64,000 bases of DNA, taken from Flagellimonas sp. HMM57 (GTDB taxonomy: Bacteria; Bacteroidota; Bacteroidia; Flavobacteriales; Flavobacteriaceae). The DNA is taken from NCBI RefSeq assembly GCF_021390175.1, contig NZ_CP090004.1, positions 2,595,001 to 2,659,000 on the forward strand, in the 5' to 3' direction. Position numbers and translations under genes: made by a program. Shown here piece after piece: positions 45,471-54,553 of this stretch. The notes beneath the pieces are model-generated. The model saw only the letters and a program-made list of their open reading frames with translations. It was not told the origin of the DNA and ran no database searches. How positions within the stretch are numbered: the first letter of the stretch is position 1; each line of letters begins with the position of its first letter.

Positions 45471-45490
45471 TTATTATGCATGCATAATAA
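45471..45490. promoter_or_regulatory. Perfect 20-bp palindrome, candidate operator of the fabH-like cluster
   Basis: TTATTATGCATGCATAATAA is identical to its own reverse complement over 20 bp, without a spacer. It sits 40 bp upstream of the fabH-like start. On the minus strand a one-mismatch -7 element (TAAACTTG, 45466-45473) touches it, as expected for a repressor site. Confidence 0.45.
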
Positions 45491-45591
45491 TGCTTACGAT
45501 GTTCAAGCGTAATTCTTTTAAACGGTAAAACATAAAAGCTCTCGATTCTCCAATAAAATCAGGAATTTTTATAGGTTTTATAGTGGTTGGG

Positions 45592-48441
45592 CTATGCTTC
45601 GGCATATGCCTCAATAGGCGTGCAAGTACAGATTAAATTACGATCCCCAAACGCTTCATCGGTCCTTCTAATTGTGGGCCAAAACTTATTTTCGTGAACA
45701 TAAGTCAATGGAAAAGCCGCTTTTTGTCTACTATAAGGATAATCCCAATTATCGTTAGTTACCATTTCTAAGGTGTGCGGTGCATTTTTAAGCACATTGT
45801 TATAATCTTCCGTACTTACCTCATCAATCTCTTCTCGAATTGCTATCATTGCATCGCAAAATCTATCCAATTCAGAAAGACTCTCACTTTCCGTAGGTTC
45901 TATCATCATGGTTCCTGCAACGGGGAAGGATACCGTAGGAGCATGAAAACCGTAGTCCATAAGACGCTTAGCGATATCTGTTACTTCTACACCGTTTACT
46001 TTAAAGGGCCTACAATCTATAATCATCTCATGGGCAGCTCTTCCTTTTTCCCCTGCGTATAAAACATCAAACTTGCCTTTGAGCTTTTCTTTGATATAGT
46101 TGGCGTTTAGAATTGCAATTTCTGTGGACTCTGTGAGTCCTTTTGTTCCAAGCATTTTAATGTACCCGTACGAGATTAAACAGGCCAGTGCGCTACCCCA
46201 AGGTGCTGCGGATATTGCTGTTATTGCTTGGTCTCCTCCAGTTTCAATCACAGGGTTTGTGGGAAGAAAAGGTTTTAATTGTTCGGCTACGCATATTGGT
46301 CCTACACCGGGCCCGCCTCCGCCATGCGGTATTGCAAAGGTTTTGTGTAGATTTAAATGACATACATCGGCACCGATAACGGCTGGATTGGTAAGGCCGA
46401 CCTGTGCGTTCATATTGGCACCGTCCATATACACTTGACCGCCGTTTTGATGGATTAGGTTGGTTATATGAATGATTGAAGATTCAAATACACCATGTGT
46501 AGACGGATATGTCACCATCAAAGCAGCAAGATTTTCAGCATGCGATTGTACTTTTTCTTCTAAATCGGCAACATCTATATTTCCTTTTTTATCTGTTTTT
46601 GTAACGACCACCTTCATGCCCGCCATTACGGCCGATGCAGGGTTGGTTCCATGGGCAGAGGCAGGAATGATACAAATGTTTCGGTGTCCTTCTCCACGGG
46701 ATTCATGATATGCCCTAATCGTCATCAATCCAGCGTATTCGCCCTGGGCTCCCGAGTTTGGTTGTAATGATGTAGCTGCAAATCCTGTGATAATATTCAA
46801 TTGCTTTTCAAGTTCATTTAGAACTACTTGATATCCTTCCGCCTGATCAAGCGGTACAAAAGGATGGATATTACCCCAATTTGCCCAGCTCAACGGAAGC
46901 ATTTCCGATGCTGCATTGAGTTTCATGGTACAGCTGCCCAAAGAAATCATGGAATGGTTCAATGCCAAATCTTTTCGTTCCAATTTTTTGATGTAACGCA
47001 TCAATTCTGTTTCGGAATGATAGGAGTTAAAGACTTTGTGCTCCAAAAATGGAGCTTTTCTTTGCAAAGAACTTGGAATTGCGTCCGTAATATCAGCAGA
47101 AGAATTTTCCTGTTCCGTATTTTCAGATTCAGCAAAACAGGAAATTAAAAGTTCAAGGTCATTTTGGGAAACAGCTTCATTCAGAGAAATGGAAACTGTT
47201 TCAGCATCGATATAGTTGAGATTTATACTATTCTCTTCAGTAATAGTCTTCAGTTTTTTTGAATCCGAAACTTTTATTTTGATAGTATCAAAAAAAGCAG
47301 TGTTTGTTTGTTGTAATCCCAATGCCTCGAGTTCTTTGGAAAGAAGTTTTGTTGTATTGTGTACTTTGTTGGCGATGAATTTTAGTCCATCCGGTCCATG
47401 GTAAACTGCGTACATTCCCGCCATCACGGCCAATAAGACCTGAGCGGTGCAAATATTGGAAGTCGCCTTATCTCTTTTAATGTGCTGCTCCCTGGTCTGT
47501 AATGCCATTCGCAGGGCACGGTTTCCATCGGTATCTTTTGTAACGCCTATAATTCTTCCAGGAATACTTCTTTTGTAAGCTTCTTTAGTAGCGAAGAACG
47601 CTGCATGTGGTCCACCATATCCTAAAGGAATTCCAAAGCGTTGCGTAGTGCCTACCACAACGTCCACGCCCCACTCACCAGGAGGCGTCAATAAAACCAA
47701 GCTGAGAATATCTGCGGCAACGGCAACTTTAATATCATTTACTTTTGCCTTTTGTACAAAATCCGCATAATCATGTACTTGACCGTGTTTGCCCGGATAT
47801 TGCAGCAAAGCACCATAAAATCCTTCGGAAAAATCAAATTCTTCATGGTTGCCTATTATCAATTCAATTCCAAGTGGAGTGGATCGTGTTTGAAGCAAAC
47901 TTAAGGTTTGGGGCATCACTTCTTCGGAAACAAAGAATTTAAGTGCACCATCTTTCTTTTGTTGTCTTGAACGAACATCGAACAGCATGGTCATTGCTTC
48001 CGCTGCAGCAGTACTTTCATCTAAAAGTGAAGCATTTGCCAATGCCATTCCTGTTAAATCGCATACCATGGTCTGAAAGTTCAACAAGGCTTCCAATCGG
48101 CCCTGGGCAATCTCAGCCTGATATGGAGTATAAGCAGTATACCATCCTGGGTTTTCCAGAATGTTTCTTTTTATAACGGATGGTGTTAAACTCTCATGAT
48201 ATCCCAACCCGATATAGCTTTTAAAAACCTTATTTTTTTCTGATAGCTGTTGAATATGGGAAAGGAACTCATGTTCGCTTATTCCTTCTGGGAGTTTCAG
48301 TGGTTCTTTTAGTCTAATATCATCTGGAATAGTTTCAGAAATCAGTTGCTCCATGTTTTCAACCCCAATGTTTTTGAACATGTGCTCAAGGTCTTTTTCT
48401 GAAATCCCAATGTGTCTGTGGGCAAATACTTCTGTATTCAT
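45592..48441 (-). CDS. gcvP: Glycine dehydrogenase (decarboxylating), P protein
   Basis: From ATG 48441 the protein has 949 residues, standard for the fused single-chain P protein. It decarboxylates glycine and loads the aminomethyl group on the H protein. The N-terminal half starts FAHRHIGISEKDLEHM. The pyridoxal phosphate Lys is in HLNLHKTFAIPHGGGGPGVG (about 690-710). A longer frame from 48525 would extend past the promoter element at 48462, so the later ATG is chosen. Other gcv genes are not nearby. Confidence 0.95.
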   Translation of the reverse strand: MNTEVFAHRHIGISEKDLEHMFKNIGVENMEQLISETIPDDIRLKEPLKLPEGISEHEFLSHIQQLSEKNKVFKSYIGLGYHESLTPSVIKRNILENPGWYTAYTPYQAEIAQGRLEALLNFQTMVCDLTGMALANASLLDESTAAAEAMTMLFDVRSRQQKKDGALKFFVSEEVMPQTLSLLQTRSTPLGIELIIGNHEEFDFSEGFYGALLQYPGKHGQVHDYADFVQKAKVNDIKVAVAADILSLVLLTPPGEWGVDVVVGTTQRFGIPLGYGGPHAAFFATKEAYKRSIPGRIIGVTKDTDGNRALRMALQTREQHIKRDKATSNICTAQVLLAVMAGMYAVYHGPDGLKFIANKVHNTTKLLSKELEALGLQQTNTAFFDTIKIKVSDSKKLKTITEENSINLNYIDAETVSISLNEAVSQNDLELLISCFAESENTEQENSSADITDAIPSSLQRKAPFLEHKVFNSYHSETELMRYIKKLERKDLALNHSMISLGSCTMKLNAASEMLPLSWANWGNIHPFVPLDQAEGYQVVLNELEKQLNIITGFAATSLQPNSGAQGEYAGLMTIRAYHESRGEGHRNICIIPASAHGTNPASAVMAGMKVVVTKTDKKGNIDVADLEEKVQSHAENLAALMVTYPSTHGVFESSIIHITNLIHQNGGQVYMDGANMNAQVGLTNPAVIGADVCHLNLHKTFAIPHGGGGPGVGPICVAEQLKPFLPTNPVIETGGDQAITAISAAPWGSALACLISYGYIKMLGTKGLTESTEIAILNANYIKEKLKGKFDVLYAGEKGRAAHEMIIDCRPFKVNGVEVTDIAKRLMDYGFHAPTVSFPVAGTMMIEPTESESLSELDRFCDAMIAIREEIDEVSTEDYNNVLKNAPHTLEMVTNDNWDYPYSRQKAAFPLTYVHENKFWPTIRRTDEAFGDRNLICTCTPIEAYAEA

Positions 48442-48461
48442 AGCTAGTTTAATAAAGTCCA

Positions 48462-48469
48462 CAAAATTA
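48462..48469 (-). promoter_or_regulatory. -7 promoter element of gcvP
   Basis: The minus strand reads TAATTTTG, a perfect match 20 bp before ATG 48441. A TTG at 48493-48495 lies 23 bp upstream as a loose -33 element. It supports the shorter gcvP frame. Confidence 0.45.
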
Positions 48470-48566
48470 GGGATTAATTCAATGAAAATGGGCAATTTTG
48501 GTGACAGCGGATTCAAAGTTGTCAACTAGAAATCAACCTTTTTTACAAGCGGGCTAATTCTGTTTA

Positions 48567-49391
48567 ATGAAATTGTTAAAAAACTTTTTTAATTTTTATT
48601 TGGACGCCAGTATTCATGTGGCACTAGCTGTGGTTTCTTTAGCAGGTGTAACGAACCAAATGTTAAACATTTCATCAAATCTTTACTTAAGCGGGTTTAT
48701 TTTCTGCGGTACCATAGTGTGCTATAACTTTGTTAAATACGGAGTGGAGGCAGAGAAATATTTGATTGTATCGAATGTGTATCAAAAAAATATCCAGATT
48801 CTAAGTTTTTTAAGTTTTCTATTGGCTTTCTATTTCTTGTTGCATTTAAAAAAAGAAATATGGATCGCAACTACTGTTTTAGGTTTCATTTCCACGCTCT
48901 ATGCTGTACCGCTATTGCCCAACGCAAAAAATTTAAGAAGTCTTGGTGGTTTCAAAATTTATATTGTTGCCTCGGTATGGGCCGGGTTTACGGTTTTATT
49001 GCCTGCTCTGGATGCCAAACTGACCCTAACGGATGATATTTGGCTGTATTTGGTTCAAAGGTTTGTTTTAGTGCTCATACTTATTTTACCCTTTGAGATA
49101 CGGGATATGGATTGGGATAATAAAAGTTTGAGAACATTGCCCCAAGTGCTAGGTGTGGCAAAAACAAAAGCGTTGGGAATTCTATTGATCTTCGGTTTTT
49201 TTGCTATGAGCTTTTTAAAGGACGATTTAACCAAAAAAGAAGTTGTATCCAGTCTTTTGGTAACCATTATTTTGATAGGAATATTTACTTTAAAAGATAA
49301 AATGAAACCTAACTATTTTGCTTCATTTTGGGTAGAGGGTATACCAGTCATTTGGTTTTGCTCAAATCTAATTTTGAACAGGATTTTCTAA
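48567..49391 (+). CDS. UbiA-like membrane protein
   Basis: The 274-residue protein has about eight hydrophobic segments. EIRDMDWDNKSLRTLPQVLG (about 178-197) matches the second Asp-rich motif of UbiA prenyltransferases. The first NDxxDxxxD motif is replaced by FVKYGVEAE near 55, so catalysis by the usual mechanism is uncertain. It could be a divergent prenyltransferase or an inactive homologue. Its stop overlaps the stop of the convergent zinc-finger gene by 4 bp. Confidence 0.65.
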   Translation: MKLLKNFFNFYLDASIHVALAVVSLAGVTNQMLNISSNLYLSGFIFCGTIVCYNFVKYGVEAEKYLIVSNVYQKNIQILSFLSFLLAFYFLLHLKKEIWIATTVLGFISTLYAVPLLPNAKNLRSLGGFKIYIVASVWAGFTVLLPALDAKLTLTDDIWLYLVQRFVLVLILILPFEIRDMDWDNKSLRTLPQVLGVAKTKALGILLIFGFFAMSFLKDDLTKKEVVSSLLVTIILIGIFTLKDKMKPNYFASFWVEGIPVIWFCSNLILNRIF

Positions 49392-49618
49392 AGATGTTCT
49401 TTCAGTTTTTTGCGCATTTCCTCTTTATCATTTTCTGAAAGCACATTAAGGCCCGCTTTATCGCAAAGCGAAGTCAATGCAGTATTTTTTTTGGTAAATT
49501 TTGCGCATGTCTTGCACATTAAAATATGAAGCTTCAGTTTTTGTATTTCCCAAAAACTAGCTTCTTTATATTGTGACTTATTACATATGTTCGAGGCCTG
49601 CTCGCACGAAATCTTCAT
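49388..49618 (-). CDS. Short zinc-finger anti-sigma-like protein
   Basis: From ATG 49618 the protein has 76 residues. HILMCKTCAKF (about 31-41) is the HxxxCxxC zinc-binding motif of zf-HC2 anti-sigma factors. There is no membrane segment or periplasmic domain, so it would be a soluble regulator that binds the ECF sigma factor encoded just upstream, perhaps sensing redox or metal. The genes are separated by 2 bp. Confidence 0.8.
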   Translation of the reverse strand: MKISCEQASNICNKSQYKEASFWEIQKLKLHILMCKTCAKFTKKNTALTSLCDKAGLNVLSENDKEEMRKKLKEHL

Positions 49619-49620
49619 AA

Positions 49621-50175
49621 CTAAAACCAATTTTGATTCAGGCAGCCCATAAGTGCAGTACGTGCTCTATGGATCATCACCCACAAGTTGGACGGATTAA
49701 TTCCCAATTCATTACAAATATCTTCGGTACTCATTCCCTGAATAGTTTTCATGCTAAAAACCAAAGACTGTTTTTTGGGTAATTTTGAAATACATTCCTG
49801 AATGGCAACACCCAGCTCTTCGTTTTCCATTGCACTGTCACCTTCCTTGCTAAAAGGGTCTGCAACCTGTTCTTCCAGCCAATCTCCTTCAGAATCTGTA
49901 CTGGCATTATAATTTACACGAACTTCTGCCTTTCCTTTTTTAGAATTTATTTTTCTGTAATGGTCAATAACTTTTCTTTTTAAAATTGCGATTAACCATG
50001 TTCGTTCGGCTGCGTCACCTTTATAGTTTTTTGCCGAATTGAGTCCTGCGAAAAATGTTTCTTGAACTAAATCCTTCGCAATTTCCGCATCGCTAACTCT
50101 TGCTACTGCATAGTTGAAGAGATAATCTGCATAAAGGTCAATCCAAGTATCTGGTTTAAGTTCGTTTGCTGCCAT
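49621..50175 (-). CDS. ECF-type RNA polymerase sigma factor
   Basis: The 184-residue protein has region 2 (YADYLFNYAVARVSDAEIAK, with VQETFFAGL, about 14-46) and region 4 (SLVFSMKTIQGMSTEDICN and NPSNLWVMIHRARTAL, about 140-175). A charged insert between them (about 88-118) is unusually acidic. It is co-transcribed with the short zinc-finger anti-sigma. Targets are unknown. Confidence 0.93.
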   Translation of the reverse strand: MAANELKPDTWIDLYADYLFNYAVARVSDAEIAKDLVQETFFAGLNSAKNYKGDAAERTWLIAILKRKVIDHYRKINSKKGKAEVRVNYNASTDSEGDWLEEQVADPFSKEGDSAMENEELGVAIQECISKLPKKQSLVFSMKTIQGMSTEDICNELGINPSNLWVMIHRARTALMGCLNQNWF

Positions 50176-50191
50176 ATCTTTTAAGAAGTAC

Positions 50192-50199
50192 CAAAAGTA
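50192..50199 (-). promoter_or_regulatory. -7 promoter element of the sigma factor gene
   Basis: The minus strand reads TACTTTTG, a perfect TAnnTTTG match 16 bp before the start codon. No -33 TTG at usual spacing. A GTTCATGAAC palindrome lies further upstream at 50265-50274. Confidence 0.35.
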
Positions 50200-50354
50200 C
50201 TAGATTTTAATTAATGATTTCATGCTTTGTACACTGCAAACGACTTTAAAAAGTATCACAAAATGTTCATGAACTTGGAATTTGGCTTTTTGTTATGATT
50301 TTAAGGATCACAAACTGATACGTAATATGAAATCCCCAACTATTTTTAAATTAT

Positions 50355-51242
50355 CTATTTAGTACAGGTAATCAAATAATACCCAAAACTTTTCATGTGC
50401 AAGCCAGATAGCAAAGCATAGAACGAACCCTTAAGATTATGCAAACTTTCTTTTTTTAACGTTCTGTTCCTCCAAAGTTTTTTGAACATAAAACCGACTA
50501 TGGCAAAGGGAACATGAAGTACGGAAGGAGCAACTCTAAATGAGATATCTTCTACTGCTACGTTTTTAAACCCAACCTTCTTTAAATCGTTGACTACGTT
50601 TTTAATAGCTCCCAATTTTTCAAGACTCCAATGATCGCAGAGTTTGTTGTATGCCATGGAACTGCCATAACAAAGTTGTTCTGCATCTTTTTTCAGAAAC
50701 GCATCGGCAATGACAAGTTTCGAATTGGGTTTTAAAATTCGATAGGCTTCAGCAAATGAAGCTTTATCATGTCCTGAATGACAGAAGCTTTCTATAGCGA
50801 TGGCACCATCACAAGAGTTAGAGACCAAAGAAGTCCTATTGTAGTTTTCCTTTAAAATAACTGCGTTCAAATCCTTTAAAAGTTTATTGCCTTCATTTAC
50901 CTGGAATTCGGATAAGGTAACGCCAATTGCGGAAAGGTTTTTATTCCTTTTCAATGCGTATCTCATACTGCCGCCCATCCCACAACCTAAATCTGCCAAT
51001 AGGCTTTTGCTTTTACCTATATTCAATCGACCTAGAACTTGTTTGTTCATCTCATTCAGCATTTCATCCCGTTTTAATGGGTTGGTTTTAAAAAGATTGA
51101 AATACCCAAAATGCATATTGAAATCCTTGCTCCAGAATTCATAATCCTCCGTTGCTTCGTTATAGAAGTCGATAATATCCACTTCTATTTTTGGATTGTT
51201 TTCAGTAGCGTAGTATTGTTTTTCTAGGGTTAGATCTTTCAT
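50355..51242 (-). CDS. SAM-dependent methyltransferase (C-methyltransferase-like)
   Basis: From ATG 51242 the protein has 295 residues; the frame continues upstream to 51299, but that part overlaps the preceding gene. The SAM site is LLADLGCGMGGSMRYAL near 80-96, with AIAIESFCHSGH near 143. The N-terminal DFYNEATEDYEFW and HFGYF recall tocopherol/sterol and cyclopropane-type methyltransferases acting on lipids. A UbiA-like gene nearby makes an isoprenoid substrate conceivable, but that is inference. The membrane protein gene lies 10 bp upstream. Confidence 0.8.
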   Translation of the reverse strand: MKDLTLEKQYYATENNPKIEVDIIDFYNEATEDYEFWSKDFNMHFGYFNLFKTNPLKRDEMLNEMNKQVLGRLNIGKSKSLLADLGCGMGGSMRYALKRNKNLSAIGVTLSEFQVNEGNKLLKDLNAVILKENYNRTSLVSNSCDGAIAIESFCHSGHDKASFAEAYRILKPNSKLVIADAFLKKDAEQLCYGSSMAYNKLCDHWSLEKLGAIKNVVNDLKKVGFKNVAVEDISFRVAPSVLHVPFAIVGFMFKKLWRNRTLKKESLHNLKGSFYALLSGLHMKSFGYYLITCTK

Positions 51243-51252
51243 AACGGAATTT

Positions 51253-51693
51253 TTAACTGTTGAAATATTGTAAGCAATTGTTGACGAACAACCAGGCAAA
51301 GACCACTGCGAATAGCGTGAACAGGGTGTTCATAAAGTAACTGCCAAACTTGAATATAGGTTGTTGTGGGATGGTGTACATGGGGTAATACGCTATTTGG
51401 GTGGCAACTTTCCCTATCCAATAAGCTCCTATCAATCCAGTTAGGGCCATGGCCAATCGGGTTCCGTTTTGTAGGTCGGTGGTCAAAAGAATGGCAATAC
51501 AGCCAAAAGAAAAGTTTAACCCTTGAATGTACCTCCCGTAGGTTTTTGCAATTTCCTGATTTAAGGGTTTTAGCTGTTTTACATCGTTGTACCAATCAAA
51601 AACCTTGTGCCTTATATAGGGATAGATCAGCGCGGTAAAGATTTGACCAATCCCACCTAAAATAATAAGCCAATCTGGAACATTATATTTCAT
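51253..51693 (-). CDS. Small four-helix membrane protein of unknown function
   Basis: The 146-residue protein has hydrophobic segments at about 8-26, 57-70, 80-98 and 118-138. No family is recognised with confidence. It lies between the GbsR-like regulator (52 bp upstream) and the methyltransferase (10 bp downstream) on one strand, so the three are probably one operon and may act on a membrane lipid. Confidence 0.7.
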   Translation of the reverse strand: MKYNVPDWLIILGGIGQIFTALIYPYIRHKVFDWYNDVKQLKPLNQEIAKTYGRYIQGLNFSFGCIAILLTTDLQNGTRLAMALTGLIGAYWIGKVATQIAYYPMYTIPQQPIFKFGSYFMNTLFTLFAVVFAWLFVNNCLQYFNS

Positions 51694-51745
51694 GATCAGT
51701 ATTTTAAAAGTTTCAGAAAATATTGAAATTAAAATTTCAAAAAAA

Positions 51746-52249
51746 TTATTTTAATAATTTGAGCAACGTATTGCTCATCCAATTTTGTTTATGATTCACT
51801 GCCTTATCCAAAAGGTTGTCAGCAGTTTTGGCTAAATCGTGTAAAGCTTTTGTTTGTTTAACCAGCTCTTTGGTTTTTTCGGTGCCATCGTCGGTTATTG
51901 AGCTTATTTCCTCCAAAGTCTTGATTACGGGTTTTATTTCTCGTCTGCTACGTTCTTTGGCGATTACCCTAGCCAATTCCTGTACATCTTTTTCGGTGGA
52001 AAAATATTCTTTACGTTCTCCTGCCTTTAACTCTTTGGTCACAATGCCCCAATCGATTAATTGGCGAACGTTCATGCTAGTATTCCCTCTTGAAATTTGA
52101 AGTTCCTCCATAATTTCTTCAGTAGTCAATGGTTTGGTGGAAATAAAAAGTAAGGCTTGTATCTGGGCCATGGCTTTATTTATGCCCCAAAGCGTACCCA
52201 AGCTTCCCCAGGTACTTATAAACTTATCTTTTGCCTCTTGATATTCCAT
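51746..52249 (-). CDS. GbsR/MarR-family transcriptional regulator
   Basis: From ATG 52249 the protein has 167 residues. A winged helix-turn-helix (KPLTTEEIMEELQISRGNTS, about 38-57) is followed by a wing (ERKEYFST) and a long helical dimerisation region. The start at 52282 is less likely, since the conserved region begins with MEYQEAKDKFISTWG. It probably controls the membrane protein and methyltransferase genes behind it. Confidence 0.87.
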   Translation of the reverse strand: MEYQEAKDKFISTWGSLGTLWGINKAMAQIQALLFISTKPLTTEEIMEELQISRGNTSMNVRQLIDWGIVTKELKAGERKEYFSTEKDVQELARVIAKERSRREIKPVIKTLEEISSITDDGTEKTKELVKQTKALHDLAKTADNLLDKAVNHKQNWMSNTLLKLLK

Positions 52250-52303
52250 ATAGCAAAGATAAGAATATTTTTGTGATTTCAAAAATTATTGAAAGTATAA
52301 AAA

Positions 52304-54334
52304 TCAACTCACTTTTTGAATAAGTCCTGCTCGTTCCAATAAAGATTCTATTCTGGGCTCTGCTCCTCTAAAACGTTTGTAGAGCGTCATAGGATTTTCG
52401 GTGCCACCTTTGGAAAGAACATGTTCCTTGAACTTACTCGCTATGTTTTTGTTGAATATGCCATTTTGCTTGAAATAAGCAAATGCATCGGCATCTAAAA
52501 CCTCTGCCCATTTATAGCTGTAATAGCCAGAAGAATAGCCTCCTTGAAAAATATGGGAAAAAGCTGTGCTCATACAGGTTTCAAGTGTGTCAGGGAACAA
52601 GTTGGTACCTTCAAAAGCCTTGGACTCATATTCTTTTACATTGTTAATATTCGAGGGGTCGGTTCCATGCCATGCCATATCCAAAAGGCCAAAACTTAAT
52701 TGACGGAGCGTTGCCATCCCTTCCTGAAACGTTGCGGACTCCTTTATCTTTTCGACCAAATCCATGGGAATCAGTTCCCCTGTTTCGTAATGGAATGCAA
52801 ATAGTTCCAAAGCTTCCTTTTCATAGCACCAGTTTTCCAGCACTTGACTTGGGAGTTCTACAAAGTCCCAATAAACTGATGTCCCCGAAAGACTTGGATA
52901 AGTGGTATTTGCCAACATTCCATGCAACGCATGCCCGAACTCATGGAAAAGCGTAGTCACCTCGTTAAACGTTAGTAGCGATGGTTTTGAGGTAGTGGGC
53001 TTGGTGAAATTACAGACGTTGGAAATATGGGGTCTACTATTTTTACCATCTAAGGTATATTGCGGCTTGTACGAAGTCATCCAAGCTCCGCCCCGTTTTC
53101 CGGGTCTTGGGTGAAAATCGGCATAAAACAGTGAAACCAGATTTTTAGAACTATCGTAAACTTCATATGTTTTTACATCCTCGTGGTATTTTTCAATACC
53201 TGAAACTTCTTTGAAGTTGAGGTCAAACAGTTTTTCGGCAACTTTGAAAACCCCATCGATTACATTTTCTAACTTAAAATAGGGCTTTAGTTTTTCATCA
53301 TCTAAATTGAACAGTTTTTGTTTCAATTTTTCTGAATAATAGGTGCTATCCCATTTTTCCAATTGAGAGATACCATCAAGTTCTATTGCAAAACCCTCTA
53401 ATGCCGCAAATTCTTTTTTTGCGGCTGGTTTGGCTTTCTCCAAGAGCTCTGTTAGAAATTCATGTACCTTTTCTGGTGTTTCCGCCATGCGTTCTTCGAG
53501 AACAAAATGTGCGTGGGTTTGGTACCCTAGGAGGTTGGCTCTCTCATGCCTGAGTGTGGCAATCTTTAGCACGTTCTCTTGGTTATCTAGCTCATCATTG
53601 TGAAATCCTTTACTGCCGAAGGCGAGCGAAAGTTTCTTGCGCAGTTCTCTGTTGTCAGCGTATTTCATAAAAGGAATATAGCTAGGGTAGTCCAATGTTA
53701 TGAGCCAGCCCTTTTTATTTTTAGCTTTTGCCAGCTGCGCTGCTGCTTCTTTGGCTCCGTTAGGGAGGCCACTTAAATCTTTCTCATCTGTAAGGAGCAA
53801 TTCGAATTTATTGGTTTCTGCCAGAACGTTTTCTCCAAACTTTAATTTCAGTTTTGATAATTCGGCATCGATTTTTCGAAGCCTTTTTTTAGCATCATCA
53901 CCAAGATTCGCACCATTACGACTGAAGCTTTTGTACCTTTTCTCCAACAAGGTTTGCTGTTCTACGGAAAGATTCAAGGAATTTTTTTGCTCGTAGACTG
54001 ATTTAATTCGTTTAAAAAGTTTCTCATTCAACGTGATATCATTACTGAATTCGGATAATAGTGGAGAGACTTCTTGCGCAATCTTTTGAATTTCATCATT
54101 GGTTTCGGCAGAATTCAGATTGAAGAAAACGCTGGAGATTCTATCCAACTGCCGACCTGAAAAATCCAGAGCTTCCAAGGTGTTTTTAAAGGTAGGCGCC
54201 TCTGGGTTATTGGCAATTTTATCAATTTCTTTTTTGGTGTTTTCGATAGCCTGTACGAAAGCTGGTTTAAAATGTTCATTCTTTAGCTGCTCAAAGGGAG
54301 CTTGATCAAAAGGTTGAAGAAGGGGATTGTTCAT
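52304..54334 (-). CDS. M3-family oligopeptidase (Dcp/OpdA type)
   Basis: The 676-residue zinc peptidase has TLFHEFGHALHGML near 460 with HExxH and a downstream Glu (WDFVELPSQVLENW near 487). The N-terminal helical part covers the active-site channel. There is no signal peptide, so it acts in the cytoplasm on short peptides. Length fits oligopeptidase A or peptidyl-dipeptidase Dcp; the two cannot be separated here. Confidence 0.92.
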   Translation of the reverse strand: MNNPLLQPFDQAPFEQLKNEHFKPAFVQAIENTKKEIDKIANNPEAPTFKNTLEALDFSGRQLDRISSVFFNLNSAETNDEIQKIAQEVSPLLSEFSNDITLNEKLFKRIKSVYEQKNSLNLSVEQQTLLEKRYKSFSRNGANLGDDAKKRLRKIDAELSKLKLKFGENVLAETNKFELLLTDEKDLSGLPNGAKEAAAQLAKAKNKKGWLITLDYPSYIPFMKYADNRELRKKLSLAFGSKGFHNDELDNQENVLKIATLRHERANLLGYQTHAHFVLEERMAETPEKVHEFLTELLEKAKPAAKKEFAALEGFAIELDGISQLEKWDSTYYSEKLKQKLFNLDDEKLKPYFKLENVIDGVFKVAEKLFDLNFKEVSGIEKYHEDVKTYEVYDSSKNLVSLFYADFHPRPGKRGGAWMTSYKPQYTLDGKNSRPHISNVCNFTKPTTSKPSLLTFNEVTTLFHEFGHALHGMLANTTYPSLSGTSVYWDFVELPSQVLENWCYEKEALELFAFHYETGELIPMDLVEKIKESATFQEGMATLRQLSFGLLDMAWHGTDPSNINNVKEYESKAFEGTNLFPDTLETCMSTAFSHIFQGGYSSGYYSYKWAEVLDADAFAYFKQNGIFNKNIASKFKEHVLSKGGTENPMTLYKRFRGAEPRIESLLERAGLIQKVS

Positions 54335-54451
54335 TTTCTAGATATGAGATTTTAGTATTGAGTATTGGGAAAAATACTGTAAAATGGATTTTTGGATCGT
54401 TCGATTCTTGAATTTTATTCAATTGATTTTATGGTAGTTGATATACCTTTT

Positions 54452-54553
54452 TACTAACTACTAACTACTAACTACTAACTACTAACTACTAACTACTGAC
54501 TACTGACTACTGACTACTGACTACTGACTACTGACTACTGACTACTGACTACT
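54452..54553. repeat. Heptanucleotide tandem repeat, 14 copies
   Basis: Six perfect TACTAAC units (54452-54493) are followed by eight perfect TACTGAC units (54494-54549) and a partial TACT. The two blocks differ by a single base and do not mix. There are no spacers, so it is not a CRISPR array. It lies between the M3 peptidase gene and purE, and the purE stop codon (54549-54551) is formed by repeat sequence. Confidence 0.97.

Noticed and set aside
48442..48525. N-terminal extension of gcvP by 28 codons
   Set aside because: The extension is unlike the family and crosses a perfect -7 promoter element; the conserved region begins at ATG 48441.
54452..54553. Possible CRISPR array
   Set aside because: Units are 7 bp, directly abutting, without spacers and without cas genes nearby.
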